A stretch of 12,591 nt of DNA from positions 1 through 12,591 of the forward strand of contig DASXCU010000014.1 in NCBI GenBank assembly GCA_036491035.1. Direction: 5' to 3'. Source of the stretch: Galbitalea sp036491035. Lineage in GTDB: Bacteria > Actinomycetota > Actinomycetes > Actinomycetales > Microbacteriaceae. Numbering within the stretch: the first letter of the stretch is position 1; every line of letters begins with the position of its first letter. Position numbers and translations under genes: made by a program. Shown in pieces: positions 1 through 6,426 of the stretch. A model generated the notes under the pieces. That model saw only the letters and a program-made list of their open reading frames with translations. It did no database searches and was not told the DNA's origin.

Positions 1-1
1 C

Positions 2-1318
2 CTCGAGGGTGAGGGGCTGGTCAACGACGCGACCGCCCTCGTGCTGCTGCGGTCCGCGATCGCGGCGACGGCAGCGTCGGTGTCGTTCTGGGGTTCGCTC
101 GGCGACTTCGCCTACGCGGTGATCGTCGCGATCGTGATCGGTCTCATCATCGGCGCGGTCACGGTGTGGCTGCGTTCCAAGTTCCACGATTCGGTCCTGG
201 ACACGGCGATCTCCTTCGCCATCCCGTTCCTCGCCTACATCCCGGCCGAGGCCGTCCACGGCAGCGGGGTGATCGCGGTGGTGGTCTCCGGCCTCTATTC
301 CGGGCATGCCGCGGCGACCCGGTTCTCGCCCCAGGCGAGGATCTCGGAGCGGCTGAACTGGCGCACCGTCCAGTTCGTCCTCGAGAACGGTGTCTTCCTG
401 CTCATGGGCCTCGAGATCTCGAAGCTGGTCGAGAACGTGCAGACCAACGCCAGGCCGGGGGAGCCGGGCATCCTGACCTCCGTGCTGCTCGGACTCCTCG
501 CGACGGCCGTGCTGATCGTGCTCCGCGTTCTCTTCGTGCCGCCACTCCTGGTCTTCGTGCGCGCCGGTGTCGGGGCGGCAGAGCGACAACAGTCGCGCTT
601 CCGCGAGCGACTCGACAGCATCGTGAGTTTCGCGACCCGATCGCCGCGCGCGCAGCAGCGCGTCGATCAGGCGGAACGGTCGTACGCGCGGCGCGAAACA
701 GATCTGGAACAGCTGCGCGCCGAGGAGTTCGGCTGGCGCGGTGCCGTCGTTCTGAGCTGGTCCGGTATGCGAGGGGTCGTCACGCTCGCGGCGGCACAGT
801 CACTGCCCGAATCGATTCCGTACCGGTCGCAGCTCGTGCTCATCGCGTTCACCGTCGCCGTCGTCACCCTGCTGCTGCAGGGCGGGACGCTGCCACTGAT
901 CATCCGGCTCACCGGCATTCGCGGCTCCGACACCGTCGCCGACCGGCATTCCCTCGCCGAACTGCTCGAGGAGATGTCGAACGTCGGGATGGCCGTGCTC
1001 GAGAATCCGTCGCTCGAACTGCCGGATGGTGCGACGCTCAGTCCTGAGGTGGTCGAGAAGGTGCGCGCCGATTCGCTGATGATCGTCGAGACCGCGTCGG
1101 AGCGAGCCGAACATGGCGCAGGGGATGAGGAGTTGGCGCTTTCGCCGCGCCGACAGTATCGCGAGCTTCGCCGGGAGGTGCTCGCGGCCGAGAGGGAGGC
1201 CCTGACCGAGGCGCGCTCGAGCGGCGCGTATCCGTCCCGCATCCTGAACCGGGCGCAGACCATGCTCGACTTCGAGGAGACACGACTCGAGCAGATGGAT
1301 AACCAGTCCGGGCTTTAA
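2..1318 (+). CDS. Na+/H+ antiporter, CPA1 (NhaP/NHE-like) family, 5'-truncated by the window
   Basis: This is the C-terminal 438 residues of a monovalent cation/proton antiporter in the cytoplasmic membrane; the start lies left of the window. Frame 2 is open from the first base. The first visible residues contain EGLVNDATALV, the CPA1 Asn-Asp ion-site helix (N8, D9 in window numbering). Hydrophobic helices follow at about residues 33-57, 67-100, 120-143, 157-186, 245-270 and 276-305. They include a VLENGVFLLMGLE segment and the family-typical W(S)GMRGVVTLA stretch near 252-262. A charged segment of about 55 residues (about 188-243, many Arg/Glu/Gln) separates two membrane segments. A hydrophilic tail of about 120 residues ends the protein, probably a cytoplasmic regulatory region. 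The stop is TAA, and the next gene starts 9 bp later on the same strand. The family is confident, but ion preference cannot be told from sequence. Confidence 0.9.
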   Translation, partial: LEGEGLVNDATALVLLRSAIAATAASVSFWGSLGDFAYAVIVAIVIGLIIGAVTVWLRSKFHDSVLDTAISFAIPFLAYIPAEAVHGSGVIAVVVSGLYSGHAAATRFSPQARISERLNWRTVQFVLENGVFLLMGLEISKLVENVQTNARPGEPGILTSVLLGLLATAVLIVLRVLFVPPLLVFVRAGVGAAERQQSRFRERLDSIVSFATRSPRAQQRVDQAERSYARRETDLEQLRAEEFGWRGAVVLSWSGMRGVVTLAAAQSLPESIPYRSQLVLIAFTVAVVTLLLQGGTLPLIIRLTGIRGSDTVADRHSLAELLEEMSNVGMAVLENPSLELPDGATLSPEVVEKVRADSLMIVETASERAEHGAGDEELALSPRRQYRELRREVLAAEREALTEARSSGAYPSRILNRAQTMLDFEETRLEQMDNQSGL

Positions 1319-1327
1319 GCTGGGAGC

Positions 1328-1627
1328 ATGCCTCGTTCGAATCGCCCCCGCGGGCGGCGCTCCGACGAAGCGGACGAAGACCTCGACCTGTCCCGCGCAC
1401 TGATCGGGCGTCTCGCGACCGAGTCGAAGCGCGACGGCCTGTGGAACGTGCAGCCGCTCGCCGCCGCCTCTGCGACCAAGTTCTACGTGTGCCCCGGGTG
1501 CGGTCTTGAAATCGCCCCCGGCATCGCCCACACCGTGGCGTGGCGGGCCGATGGCCTGATGGGCGAGGCGAACGACCTGGCCGAACGCCGGCACTGGCAT
1601 CTGCACTGCTGGAAGATCCGCTCGTGA
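1328..1627 (+). CDS. Small conserved actinobacterial protein with CPGC...HWHxHC putative zinc site
   Basis: A 99-aa soluble protein of unknown function. The first 20 residues are Arg-rich, then Asp/Glu-rich, and look disordered. The C-terminal half carries C55-P-G-C58, H68 and a cluster H89-W-H-x-H93-C94-W, an arrangement expected of a small zinc ribbon or treble-clef fold. From memory, similar small proteins occur across Actinobacteria, often labelled 'ATP/GTP-binding protein', but I see no P-loop here and would not use that name. The ATG at 1328 has only a GGGAG very close upstream (1322-1326), so the ribosome site is weak; coupling to the antiporter stop 9 bp upstream may help. Its TGA overlaps the GTG start of the hydrolase by 4 bases, so translational coupling is likely. 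A real gene with good confidence; function unknown. Confidence 0.8.
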   Translation: MPRSNRPRGRRSDEADEDLDLSRALIGRLATESKRDGLWNVQPLAAASATKFYVCPGCGLEIAPGIAHTVAWRADGLMGEANDLAERRHWHLHCWKIRS

Positions 1628-2352
1628 GCGAGATCGAGATCCGCGGTGGAATCGAACTTCCCGCGCTCCGTGAAGAGATCGAGCTGCGCACGTCGGACGG
1701 TTTCACGCTCGTCGGCGAGCTCGCGCTGCCGCTCACCGCATCGCCGGTCGCGACGCTCGTGTGCCTGCATCCGCTCCCGACGGGCGGTGGATTCATGGAC
1801 TCCCACATCCTGCGGAAGGCGGCGGCACGGTTGCCCGCGCTCGCCGACCTCGCCGTCCTGCGGTTCAACTTCCGCGGCGTGACGTCTCCGCGCGGAACCT
1901 CGGGGGGCGACTTCGGTGACGGCATCCTCGAGGAGCGCGACCTGGCAGCAGCGATGGACCTCGTGACCGCCCGCGGCCTGCCGCATCCGTGGCTTGTCGG
2001 CTGGTCGTTCGGCACCGAGATCGCCGTTCGCTACGGGCTGCAGTTTCCGATCGACGGCGCCATTCTGCTCTCCCCGCCCCTGATTCGCGCGACGGATACG
2101 GATCTCGGCAGGTGGGCGGGCAGCGGCAAGCGGCTCGTCGCGATCGTCCCGGAGCTGGACGACTATCTCCGGCCGCCGGAAGCCCGCCAGCGGTTTTCGA
2201 TCGTCCCGGAGACCGAATTCGTCGCCGTCGAGGGCGGCAAGCACCTCTGGGTCGGCGAGAACCAGGTCGCGCGCGTCCTGAACGAGATCGTCGGGCGCGT
2301 CAACCCTGCGGCGAGCCCGCTGCCCACGGTGTGGCCCGGTAGCGGCGCGTAG
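1624..2352 (+). CDS. Alpha/beta hydrolase (COG2945-like serine hydrolase)
   Basis: A 242-aa cytoplasmic alpha/beta-hydrolase. The nucleophile elbow is G126-W-S128-F-G130. An HP-LPTGGG segment after strand 3 (residues 49-56) would form the oxyanion region, followed by FNFRGV and a Gly/Ser-rich loop (82-96). D179 or D180 is the likely acid, and H207 in GGKHLWVG the catalytic His. The order and length match small single-domain esterase/hydrolase relatives. The substrate is not readable from sequence. I chose the GTG at 1624 because it overlaps the upstream stop as GTGA and has GGAAG at 1611-1615. An earlier in-frame ATG at 1540 would put 28 non-homologous-looking residues inside the preceding gene. 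The reading frame ends in TAG at 2350-2352. It probably shares a transcript with the antiporter and the 99-aa protein. The catalytic triad assignment is inferred from motif order. Confidence 0.85.
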   Translation: MSEIEIRGGIELPALREEIELRTSDGFTLVGELALPLTASPVATLVCLHPLPTGGGFMDSHILRKAAARLPALADLAVLRFNFRGVTSPRGTSGGDFGDGILEERDLAAAMDLVTARGLPHPWLVGWSFGTEIAVRYGLQFPIDGAILLSPPLIRATDTDLGRWAGSGKRLVAIVPELDDYLRPPEARQRFSIVPETEFVAVEGGKHLWVGENQVARVLNEIVGRVNPAASPLPTVWPGSGA

Positions 2353-2581
2353 GAAAAAGCAGCATGGACCGGATGTCCACCCTCGTTATTGCGCCCGACG
2401 CGAGCATCTCGCCTGAGGCATCGCGTGCAACAGGACGAATCCGTGGTGCTGATGCTCCAATAGGAGAAAATCGCGCGTTTGCGTCGTCAGCTCCTGTTGA
2501 AAACGCAACGAATGTCGAAAAATCGCCATTCCGATTCGGTCCATGCCACTTTTCACCCGGCGGCAGCTGACTCGCGCAGAG
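2353..2581. other. Convergent intergenic gap, no supported gene
   Basis: These 229 bp lie between the 3' ends of the hydrolase and the AI-2E-family gene and are visibly less GC-rich than the flanking genes. Terminators for both transcripts are expected here, but I find no classical GC stem followed by a T run. The best candidate is an imperfect hairpin at 2510-2531 (GAATG, a mismatch, CGA, an AAAA loop, TCG, a mismatch, CATTC). A second long-loop match is AGGAG/CTCCT between about 2462 and 2494. A 68-codon reading frame at 2364-2570 has codon use unlike the neighbours and is not accepted. Confidence 0.5.
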
Positions 2582-3646
2582 CTATAGCGCGTTCTGCCGC
2601 GGTATGACCACCTGTTTGATGATCAGCAGGATGGATGCGGCGATCGGAATGGCGACGAGCGCTCCGAGCACGCCGAGCAGCGTTCCGCCCGCGAGGGCCG
2701 CGATGACCACCACGACGCCGGGAACCTGCACCGCCTGCCGCATGATGCGCGGGCTGATCACATAGGCCTCTACCTGCATGTACACGAGGTAGTAGATGCC
2801 GACCACGAGCACGCTCGGGTAGCCGTTGAACGCCCAGACGCCGAGGGTGATCACGACGGCCGCCGAGATCGTGCCAACGAGGGGGATGAGCGAACCCAGA
2901 AGCGCAATGAACGCGAGCAGGATCGCGTAGTCGATGGGTATCCCGAACAGCGGGAAGATCAGCTGCAGGAACAGGAACGAGAGGATGCCGTTCGCGAGCC
3001 CGAGCGCACCCTGGCCCATGACGTACTTGCCGACGGCCTCGGTGATCTGTTCGGCGATGTCGATGAAGCCGGGCCGCTTCGAGGCGGGCACCAGCTGGTA
3101 CAGCCCGCGCTTGATGCTGCCGAGCGAAGAGACGAAGTACAGGGTCAGGATGAAGATCACGACCGCACCGGCCAGGCCGCTCGCGACGGCGATGCCGGTG
3201 GAGAGTATGCCGCCGCCGATTTTCGTGAAGTCGAGGCCCTTCACGAAGTCGTTGTAGGAGGACTCGACTGTCTTCACATCCAGCCACGGGAAGTTGTGCT
3301 GCACGTTGTTCCAGAAGGTGCCTTTGGTGATCGAGGGCAGGATGTCGGTCTGGATGACCTTGGTCAGCTTGCTGATCTGGTCGATGATCACCGGGATCAG
3401 GGCGAACACCAGCCCCGCGAACGCGGCGAGCAGAGCGACGAGCACGGTGATGATCGCGAGGATGCGCGGCCAGCCGTGTTTCGCCAGGAACGAGACCAGC
3501 GGGTCGAGGCCGAGCGCGAGAAACAGCGCCGCACCGACGTAGGTGAGGATGGTCGACAGCGACCCGACCGCCGCCCCGATGGCGATAGCGACGATGACAC
3601 CCAGACCGCCGAAGAGACCTAGTCGGAACGAGTTTTGGATCTTCAC
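2582..3646 (-). CDS. AI-2E family transporter (PF01594), polytopic membrane protein
   Basis: A 354-aa integral membrane protein of the AI-2E/PerM-type family. Members have been linked to autoinducer-2 export or ion exchange, but the substrate of this one is unknown. Hydrophobic segments are at about residues 12-28, 32-47, 61-86, 152-174, 219-236, 240-272, 278-296 and 311-344. The 61-86 and 152-174 segments are separated by a soluble region of about 65 residues, as usual in the family. Conserved features are the PLVSFL/WPR region near 49-61, ALLGSLIPLVGT at 248-259, and QVEAYVISPRIM at 291-302. The start is GTG at 3644-3646, supported by GAGAGG (3653-3658) six bases upstream. It ends in TAG at 2582-2584. 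The coiled-coil gene lies 46 bp upstream on the same strand with no obvious terminator between, so co-transcription is likely. Length is normal for the family. Confidence 0.9.
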   Translation of the reverse strand: MKIQNSFRLGLFGGLGVIVAIAIGAAVGSLSTILTYVGAALFLALGLDPLVSFLAKHGWPRILAIITVLVALLAAFAGLVFALIPVIIDQISKLTKVIQTDILPSITKGTFWNNVQHNFPWLDVKTVESSYNDFVKGLDFTKIGGGILSTGIAVASGLAGAVVIFILTLYFVSSLGSIKRGLYQLVPASKRPGFIDIAEQITEAVGKYVMGQGALGLANGILSFLFLQLIFPLFGIPIDYAILLAFIALLGSLIPLVGTISAAVVITLGVWAFNGYPSVLVVGIYYLVYMQVEAYVISPRIMRQAVQVPGVVVVIAALAGGTLLGVLGALVAIPIAASILLIIKQVVIPRQNAL

Positions 3647-3692
3647 CTAGCGCCTCTCGGTCGGGCTTCTCGGCCGCTCCAGGCGAGCGCGA

Positions 3693-6107
3693 TCAGTCCT
3701 GGCTGGAAACCTTTTCTGCTTGCGACAATACCCCGCGCAGCGATTCGAAGTAGCCCGCCACGGCCTCCCGCTCGACACGGATCTCGGCGAGCCGGGCCTC
3801 CGCATCCGCCAGGAGATCGGCGCTCTGCTTCTCGGCGTTGGCGGTGAGGGTCTTCGAGTAGTGCTCGGCCTCCGCGCGCAGCTTCGCGGCATCCTTCGTC
3901 GCACTGTCGTGCAGCGCCTTGGCCGCCGCGCGGGTCTTCGTGTCATACGCGTCCGTCTCGGCGCGCTTGTCGGCCGCGCGCTGCTGCGCCTCGGCGAGCT
4001 GGGCCTGCGCCTCGTCCAGGTATTTCTGCATCGAGGCGGATGCTTCCTGCTGCTTCGCGAGCGCCTCCTGCTCGGCCTCGTCGCGGCGGGTCTTGATCTC
4101 GACCTCGAGGTCGAGGCGCGCCTGCTCCGCCTCGCGGGCGATCGTCGTCGCGGACTCGTCCCTGTCGTGGGCGATCTTCGCGCGGAGAGTCTCACTCTCG
4201 TGTGCGACGGCGGCGCGCTGGCGGGCGACATCCCGGGCCAGGTCCTTGCGGGCCTTGTCTGTGTCGTGGGTGAGCTTCGCTTTCGTTTCCGTGACCTCGG
4301 CCTCGAGGGCCGCGCGGGCGGTCGCGATCTCGGACTCCAGAGCGGCGCGGGCCTCGGCCGTTTCGGCGGCCACCGCGGCGCGAGCGGCGGCGGTCTCGGC
4401 TTCGACACTCGTGCGTGCCTCCGCGCTCTCCGCAGCGATGGCGGCATCGCTCTCGGCCTTCGCTGCGTCGATCTTGGCCTTCGCCTCGTTGGTGGACTTC
4501 TCCAGTTGCGTGCGTGCGCTCGTCGTGTCCTTGGTGAGCTTCGCGCGTGCAGTCTTCACGTCGTTGTCGAGGTCCGCGCGTCGAGTCGTAATCTCCGTTT
4601 CGAGCTCTGCCGTACGAGTAGCGATGTCGTCCTCGAGCGCAGCTGTTCGCGTTGCGATGTCCTTGTCGGCCGCGGTCGTGCGGGCCTCGATGTCCTGGTC
4701 CGCTGCGGTCGTTCGTGCCTCGATCTCGCGATCGGCTGCCGCGGTGCGGTCGGAGATATCCTTATCGGCTGCGGCCGTGCGCTCGGCGATGTCTTTGTCC
4801 GCTGCGGCCGTGCGCTCAGTGATGTCTTTGTCGGCGGCGGTGGTGCGGGCCGCGATGTCCTTGTCCGCAGCCGCGGTGCGGGCCGCGATGTCTTTGTCCG
4901 CGGCCGCGGTGCGATCCGAAATATCTTTGTCGGCTGCGGCCGTGCGCTCGGCGATGTCTTTGTCGGTTGCCGCCGTCCGGCTCGCGATCTCCTTCTCGAG
5001 CGCAGCGGTGCGCGAGGTGACCTCGTGCTGGAGGGCCTTGGTGCGCGCCGCGACAGTCTGGTCCAGTTCGGCCGTGCGGGATTTGATCTCCTGATCGAGC
5101 ACCGCCGTGCGTGACGCGATCTCGTTCTCCAGATCGGCACGACGAGCGTTCATCTCGTTCTCGAACTCGGTGCGACGAGCCGCCATCTCGTTGTCGAAGG
5201 CGGCGCGGGTCGCGGCGGTGTCATTCTCCAGTGCTGCGCGCGCGGTCGCGGTGTCGTTCTCGAGAGCCGCGCGCTGCTTCTCCGTCTCGTTCGCCAGCTC
5301 GGTGTGTGCCTTCGCGGTCTCCTGCTCGAGCTGCGCCCGACCGGACGTGATCTCACGCTCGAGGTCGGTGCGTGCCTGCTCGATGTCCCGGGCGAGGTCG
5401 GCGCGCTGTTTGGTGTTCTCGGCCTCGAAGTCGGCTCGCGACTTCTCGGTTTCGCGGGCGAGGGCGGCGGCTTCCGCGCGAGCATCCTCTGATTCGCGGA
5501 TGGCGGCCGCCTTCAGTTCGGCGATCTCGCGCTCGCCGTTGGCGCGCTGCGCCTCCGCCTCGCGCTGCGTGGTCGCACGGGCCTCCGCAGCCTCCGTCGT
5601 AACCGCTCCGCGCAGAGCCGCTGCCTCGCGCTTCGCGTCATTGACGATCGAGTCGGCGTCCTCCTTCGCGTGGCTGACCAGCTCGTCCGCATCCTTGTTC
5701 GCGGCGGCCGCGGTTCGCTCGGCCTGCGCGGTCGCGTCCGCGATCAGCTTCTCGGCTGCTTCGCTCGATTCCTGGGTGAGCTTCTGAACTTCGGCCTGGG
5801 TCTGTGAGCGCAGCCGCTCGGCGTCGATGTCGGCCTGGCTGATGAGGCGCATCGACTGTTCTTCGGCGACGCGCAGCGTGCTTTCGAGTTTCGTACCCAG
5901 CCCGGAATAGGTGGGGGTGCCGGTCTCATCGAGCTCGGCCTGGAGATCCTCGGAAACGGCGCTGAGACGCTTGATCTCTTTCGCGTTCTCGGTGCGCTCG
6001 TGATTGGCCTGCAGAAGTTCGCGACGAAGATCCTGGATCGCGCGATCGACTTCTTCTTTGCGATATCCGCGCAGTTCAGTGCCAAAATCCTGAGTTTCGC
6101 CAGCCAA
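3693..6107 (-). CDS. Giant hendecad coiled-coil protein with DivIVA-like N-terminus (Scy/FilP-like cytoskeletal candidate)
   Basis: An 804-aa, cysteine-free, highly charged Ala/Glu/Asp/Arg/Lys/Thr protein. Residues 7-31 resemble the DivIVA N-terminal domain: F8, then RGYRKEEVD at 13-21. Residues about 25-60 and 73-210 look like heptad coiled coil, split by a Gly/Pro/Ser break at 62-72. Residues 212-684 are 43 gap-free 11-residue repeats. Residues 685-800 return to ordinary helical coiled coil with an AEAEHYSKTL-type region near 745-755. DivIVA-family proteins recruit envelope growth machinery in Actinobacteria, and the coiled-coil proteins Scy and FilP act with DivIVA in Streptomyces. A scaffold or cytoskeletal role near the membrane is therefore a reasonable inference, not shown here. 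The start is TTG, set by AAAGGGG six bases upstream and by the DivIVA-like N-terminus directly after it. It is the first gene of a likely two-gene unit with the AI-2E-family transporter. The long plus-strand frames opposite it are shadows. Confidence 0.85.
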   Translation of the reverse strand: MAGETQDFGTELRGYRKEEVDRAIQDLRRELLQANHERTENAKEIKRLSAVSEDLQAELDETGTPTYSGLGTKLESTLRVAEEQSMRLISQADIDAERLRSQTQAEVQKLTQESSEAAEKLIADATAQAERTAAAANKDADELVSHAKEDADSIVNDAKREAAALRGAVTTEAAEARATTQREAEAQRANGEREIAELKAAAIRESEDARAEAAALARETEKSRADFEAENTKQRADLARDIEQARTDLEREITSGRAQLEQETAKAHTELANETEKQRAALENDTATARAALENDTAATRAAFDNEMAARRTEFENEMNARRADLENEIASRTAVLDQEIKSRTAELDQTVAARTKALQHEVTSRTAALEKEIASRTAATDKDIAERTAAADKDISDRTAAADKDIAARTAAADKDIAARTTAADKDITERTAAADKDIAERTAAADKDISDRTAAADREIEARTTAADQDIEARTTAADKDIATRTAALEDDIATRTAELETEITTRRADLDNDVKTARAKLTKDTTSARTQLEKSTNEAKAKIDAAKAESDAAIAAESAEARTSVEAETAAARAAVAAETAEARAALESEIATARAALEAEVTETKAKLTHDTDKARKDLARDVARQRAAVAHESETLRAKIAHDRDESATTIAREAEQARLDLEVEIKTRRDEAEQEALAKQQEASASMQKYLDEAQAQLAEAQQRAADKRAETDAYDTKTRAAAKALHDSATKDAAKLRAEAEHYSKTLTANAEKQSADLLADAEARLAEIRVEREAVAGYFESLRGVLSQAEKVSSQD
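4056..5474 (-). repeat. 43 tandem 33-bp / 11-residue (hendecad) repeats inside the coiled-coil gene
   Basis: Codons 212-684 can be cut without a gap into 43 units of 11 residues. The general pattern is [R/A][R/T]AxLExEIxx: Leu/Ala at position 5, Ile/Val/Thr/Met at position 9, acidic residues at 6 and 8, and basic or small residues at 1-3. Eleven residues per three helical turns favours a nearly straight or slightly right-handed coiled coil rather than the left-handed heptad type. Outer units have diverged in sequence but keep the period exactly, so an indel-free frame of 11 has been selected. At 0.15 nm per residue the array would span roughly 70 nm if fully helical. Confidence 0.9.
4650..4979 (-). 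repeat. Homogenised core: ten near-identical 33-bp repeats
   Basis: Codons 377-486 are ten copies of the unit RTAAADKDIxx. They differ mainly in the last two residues (AE, SD, AA, AA, TE, then AE, SD, EA, EA, AT). The AE-SD order recurs five units later, which suggests a 55-residue (165-bp) higher-order duplication. By hand count the two SD units (4914-4946 and 4749-4781) match at 28 of 33 bases, and the two AE units (4947-4979 and 4782-4814) at 29 of 33. Adjacent SD and AA units match at only about 24 of 33. Position 5 is Ala or Thr here instead of Leu, so the hydrophobic core is thinner than in the flanking units. Confidence 0.85.
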
Positions 6108-6113
6108 TTCAGG

Positions 6114-6120
6114 CCCCTTT
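6114..6120 (-). promoter_or_regulatory. Ribosome binding site that fixes the TTG start of the coiled-coil gene
   Basis: On the minus strand the sequence reads AAAGGGG, then six bases (CCTGAA), then TTG at 6105-6107. Purine content and spacing are good for a Shine-Dalgarno site. No ATG or GTG with a better site lies before the DivIVA-like RGYRKEEVD motif. Confidence 0.65.
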
Positions 6121-6143
6121 CGCGCGTTTCTGCAACGCGTACG

Positions 6144-6174
6144 AGTTTAGCGACGGCTCGTGGCCGGAATTCAA
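6144..6174 (-). promoter_or_regulatory. Possible vegetative promoter for the coiled-coil / transporter unit
   Basis: On the minus strand TTGAAT (6169-6174) and TAAACT (6144-6149) resemble -35 and -10 hexamers. The 19-base spacer is longer than the optimal 17. Transcription would start about 30 bases before the TTG start, which fits a short leader containing the ribosome site. No other candidate in the gap is better, but the call rests on two loose matches. Confidence 0.3.
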
Positions 6175-6296
6175 CGCCCAGCTGTCAGGGGATTCCCAGA
6201 CGCTCAGTTAGGCGGTCCTTACCGGCATCCGCTAGCCTTGGATGTCTTTGTTGTTGCCGTCCGCGACGGGTTTAGCGCCCACCGCGGATCCCTCCC

Positions 6297-6315
6297 GCTC
6301 ACGCCTAACGTGAGC
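6297..6315 (+). promoter_or_regulatory. Perfect inverted repeat GCTCACG-5-CGTGAGC
   Basis: Seven-base arms at 6297-6303 and 6309-6315 flank CCTAA. The arms are perfectly complementary, giving a GC-rich stem if transcribed, or a palindromic protein site if read as DNA. There is no T run directly after it (TCGTTTT begins 8 bases later), so a classical terminator is unlikely. It sits about 110 bases before the GTG start of the exported-protein gene, so an operator or leader hairpin is more plausible. Confidence 0.4.
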
Positions 6316-6323
6316 CGCCAGTC

Positions 6324-6362
6324 TCGTTTTCCGAAAGGAAGATGGGCCATTTCCGAAAACGA
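6324..6362 (+). promoter_or_regulatory. Paired TTTCCGAAA elements forming a 13-bp imperfect inverted repeat
   Basis: The arms 6324-6336 and 6350-6362 are complementary at 12 of 13 positions, with a 13-base loop. Each arm contains TTTCCGAAA (6328-6336 and 6350-6358), itself a TTTC-N-GAAA palindrome, and the two copies are offset by exactly 22 bp. This could be an RNA leader hairpin about 65-100 bases before the start, or two operator half-sites on one face of the helix. The regulator is unknown. Confidence 0.4.
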
Positions 6363-6413
6363 AATGCAGCGGCGGAGGGTGCCAGACCCGAAGTTTGCGG
6401 TGCAGGGCAACAC

Positions 6414-6421
6414 GAAAGGAG
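6414..6421 (+). promoter_or_regulatory. Ribosome binding site that fixes the GTG start at 6427
   Basis: GAAAGGAG lies five bases before GTG at 6427-6429. This is the strongest Shine-Dalgarno match in the gap, and it is followed at once by a signal-peptide-like hydrophobic N-terminus. Confidence 0.75.
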
Positions 6422-6426
6422 TAACC

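Larger units (their letters stand above)
6108..6426. other. Divergent intergenic region (319 bp) between the coiled-coil gene and the exported-protein gene
   Basis: This gap separates two outward-pointing genes and should hold both promoters. Supported content is a ribosome site and a possible promoter for the minus-strand gene (6114-6174), a perfect 7-bp inverted repeat (6297-6315), an imperfect 13-bp inverted repeat made of two TTTCCGAAA elements (6324-6362), and a strong ribosome site for the plus-strand gene (6414-6421). I could not identify a convincing -35/-10 pair for the plus-strand gene. An in-frame extension of the plus gene back to 6160 exists, but it has no ribosome site and reads as non-coding. 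Confidence 0.6.

Noticed and set aside
1540..1623. Upstream ATG for the alpha/beta hydrolase
   Set aside because: It would add 28 residues overlapping the 99-aa gene; the GTG at 1624 has a ribosome site and a typical 4-base stop/start overlap.
2364..2570. A 68-codon frame in the convergent gap, with AGGA about 9 bases before its ATG
   Set aside because: Codon third positions are not GC-rich as in the neighbours, the product shows no recognisable motif, and it sits where terminators are expected.
3720..5114. 464- and 391-codon plus-strand frames opposite the coiled-coil gene
   Set aside because: Low-complexity shadows of the 33-bp repeat array. The minus-strand frame has the ribosome site, the DivIVA-like N-terminus and exact repeat phase.
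4056..5474. Repeat array considered as CRISPR or intergenic satellite
   Set aside because: Repeats are exactly 33 bp, in coding frame, with no spacers of unrelated sequence and no cas genes.
6208..6238. TTAGGC / TAGCCT as a plus-strand promoter
   Set aside because: The -35 match is poor and the 19-base spacer is long; not better than chance in this gap.
6160..6426. N-terminal extension of the exported protein to the ATG at 6160
   Set aside because: No ribosome site, non-coding-like composition, and it would bury the signal-like helix that follows GAAAGGAG and GTG at 6427.
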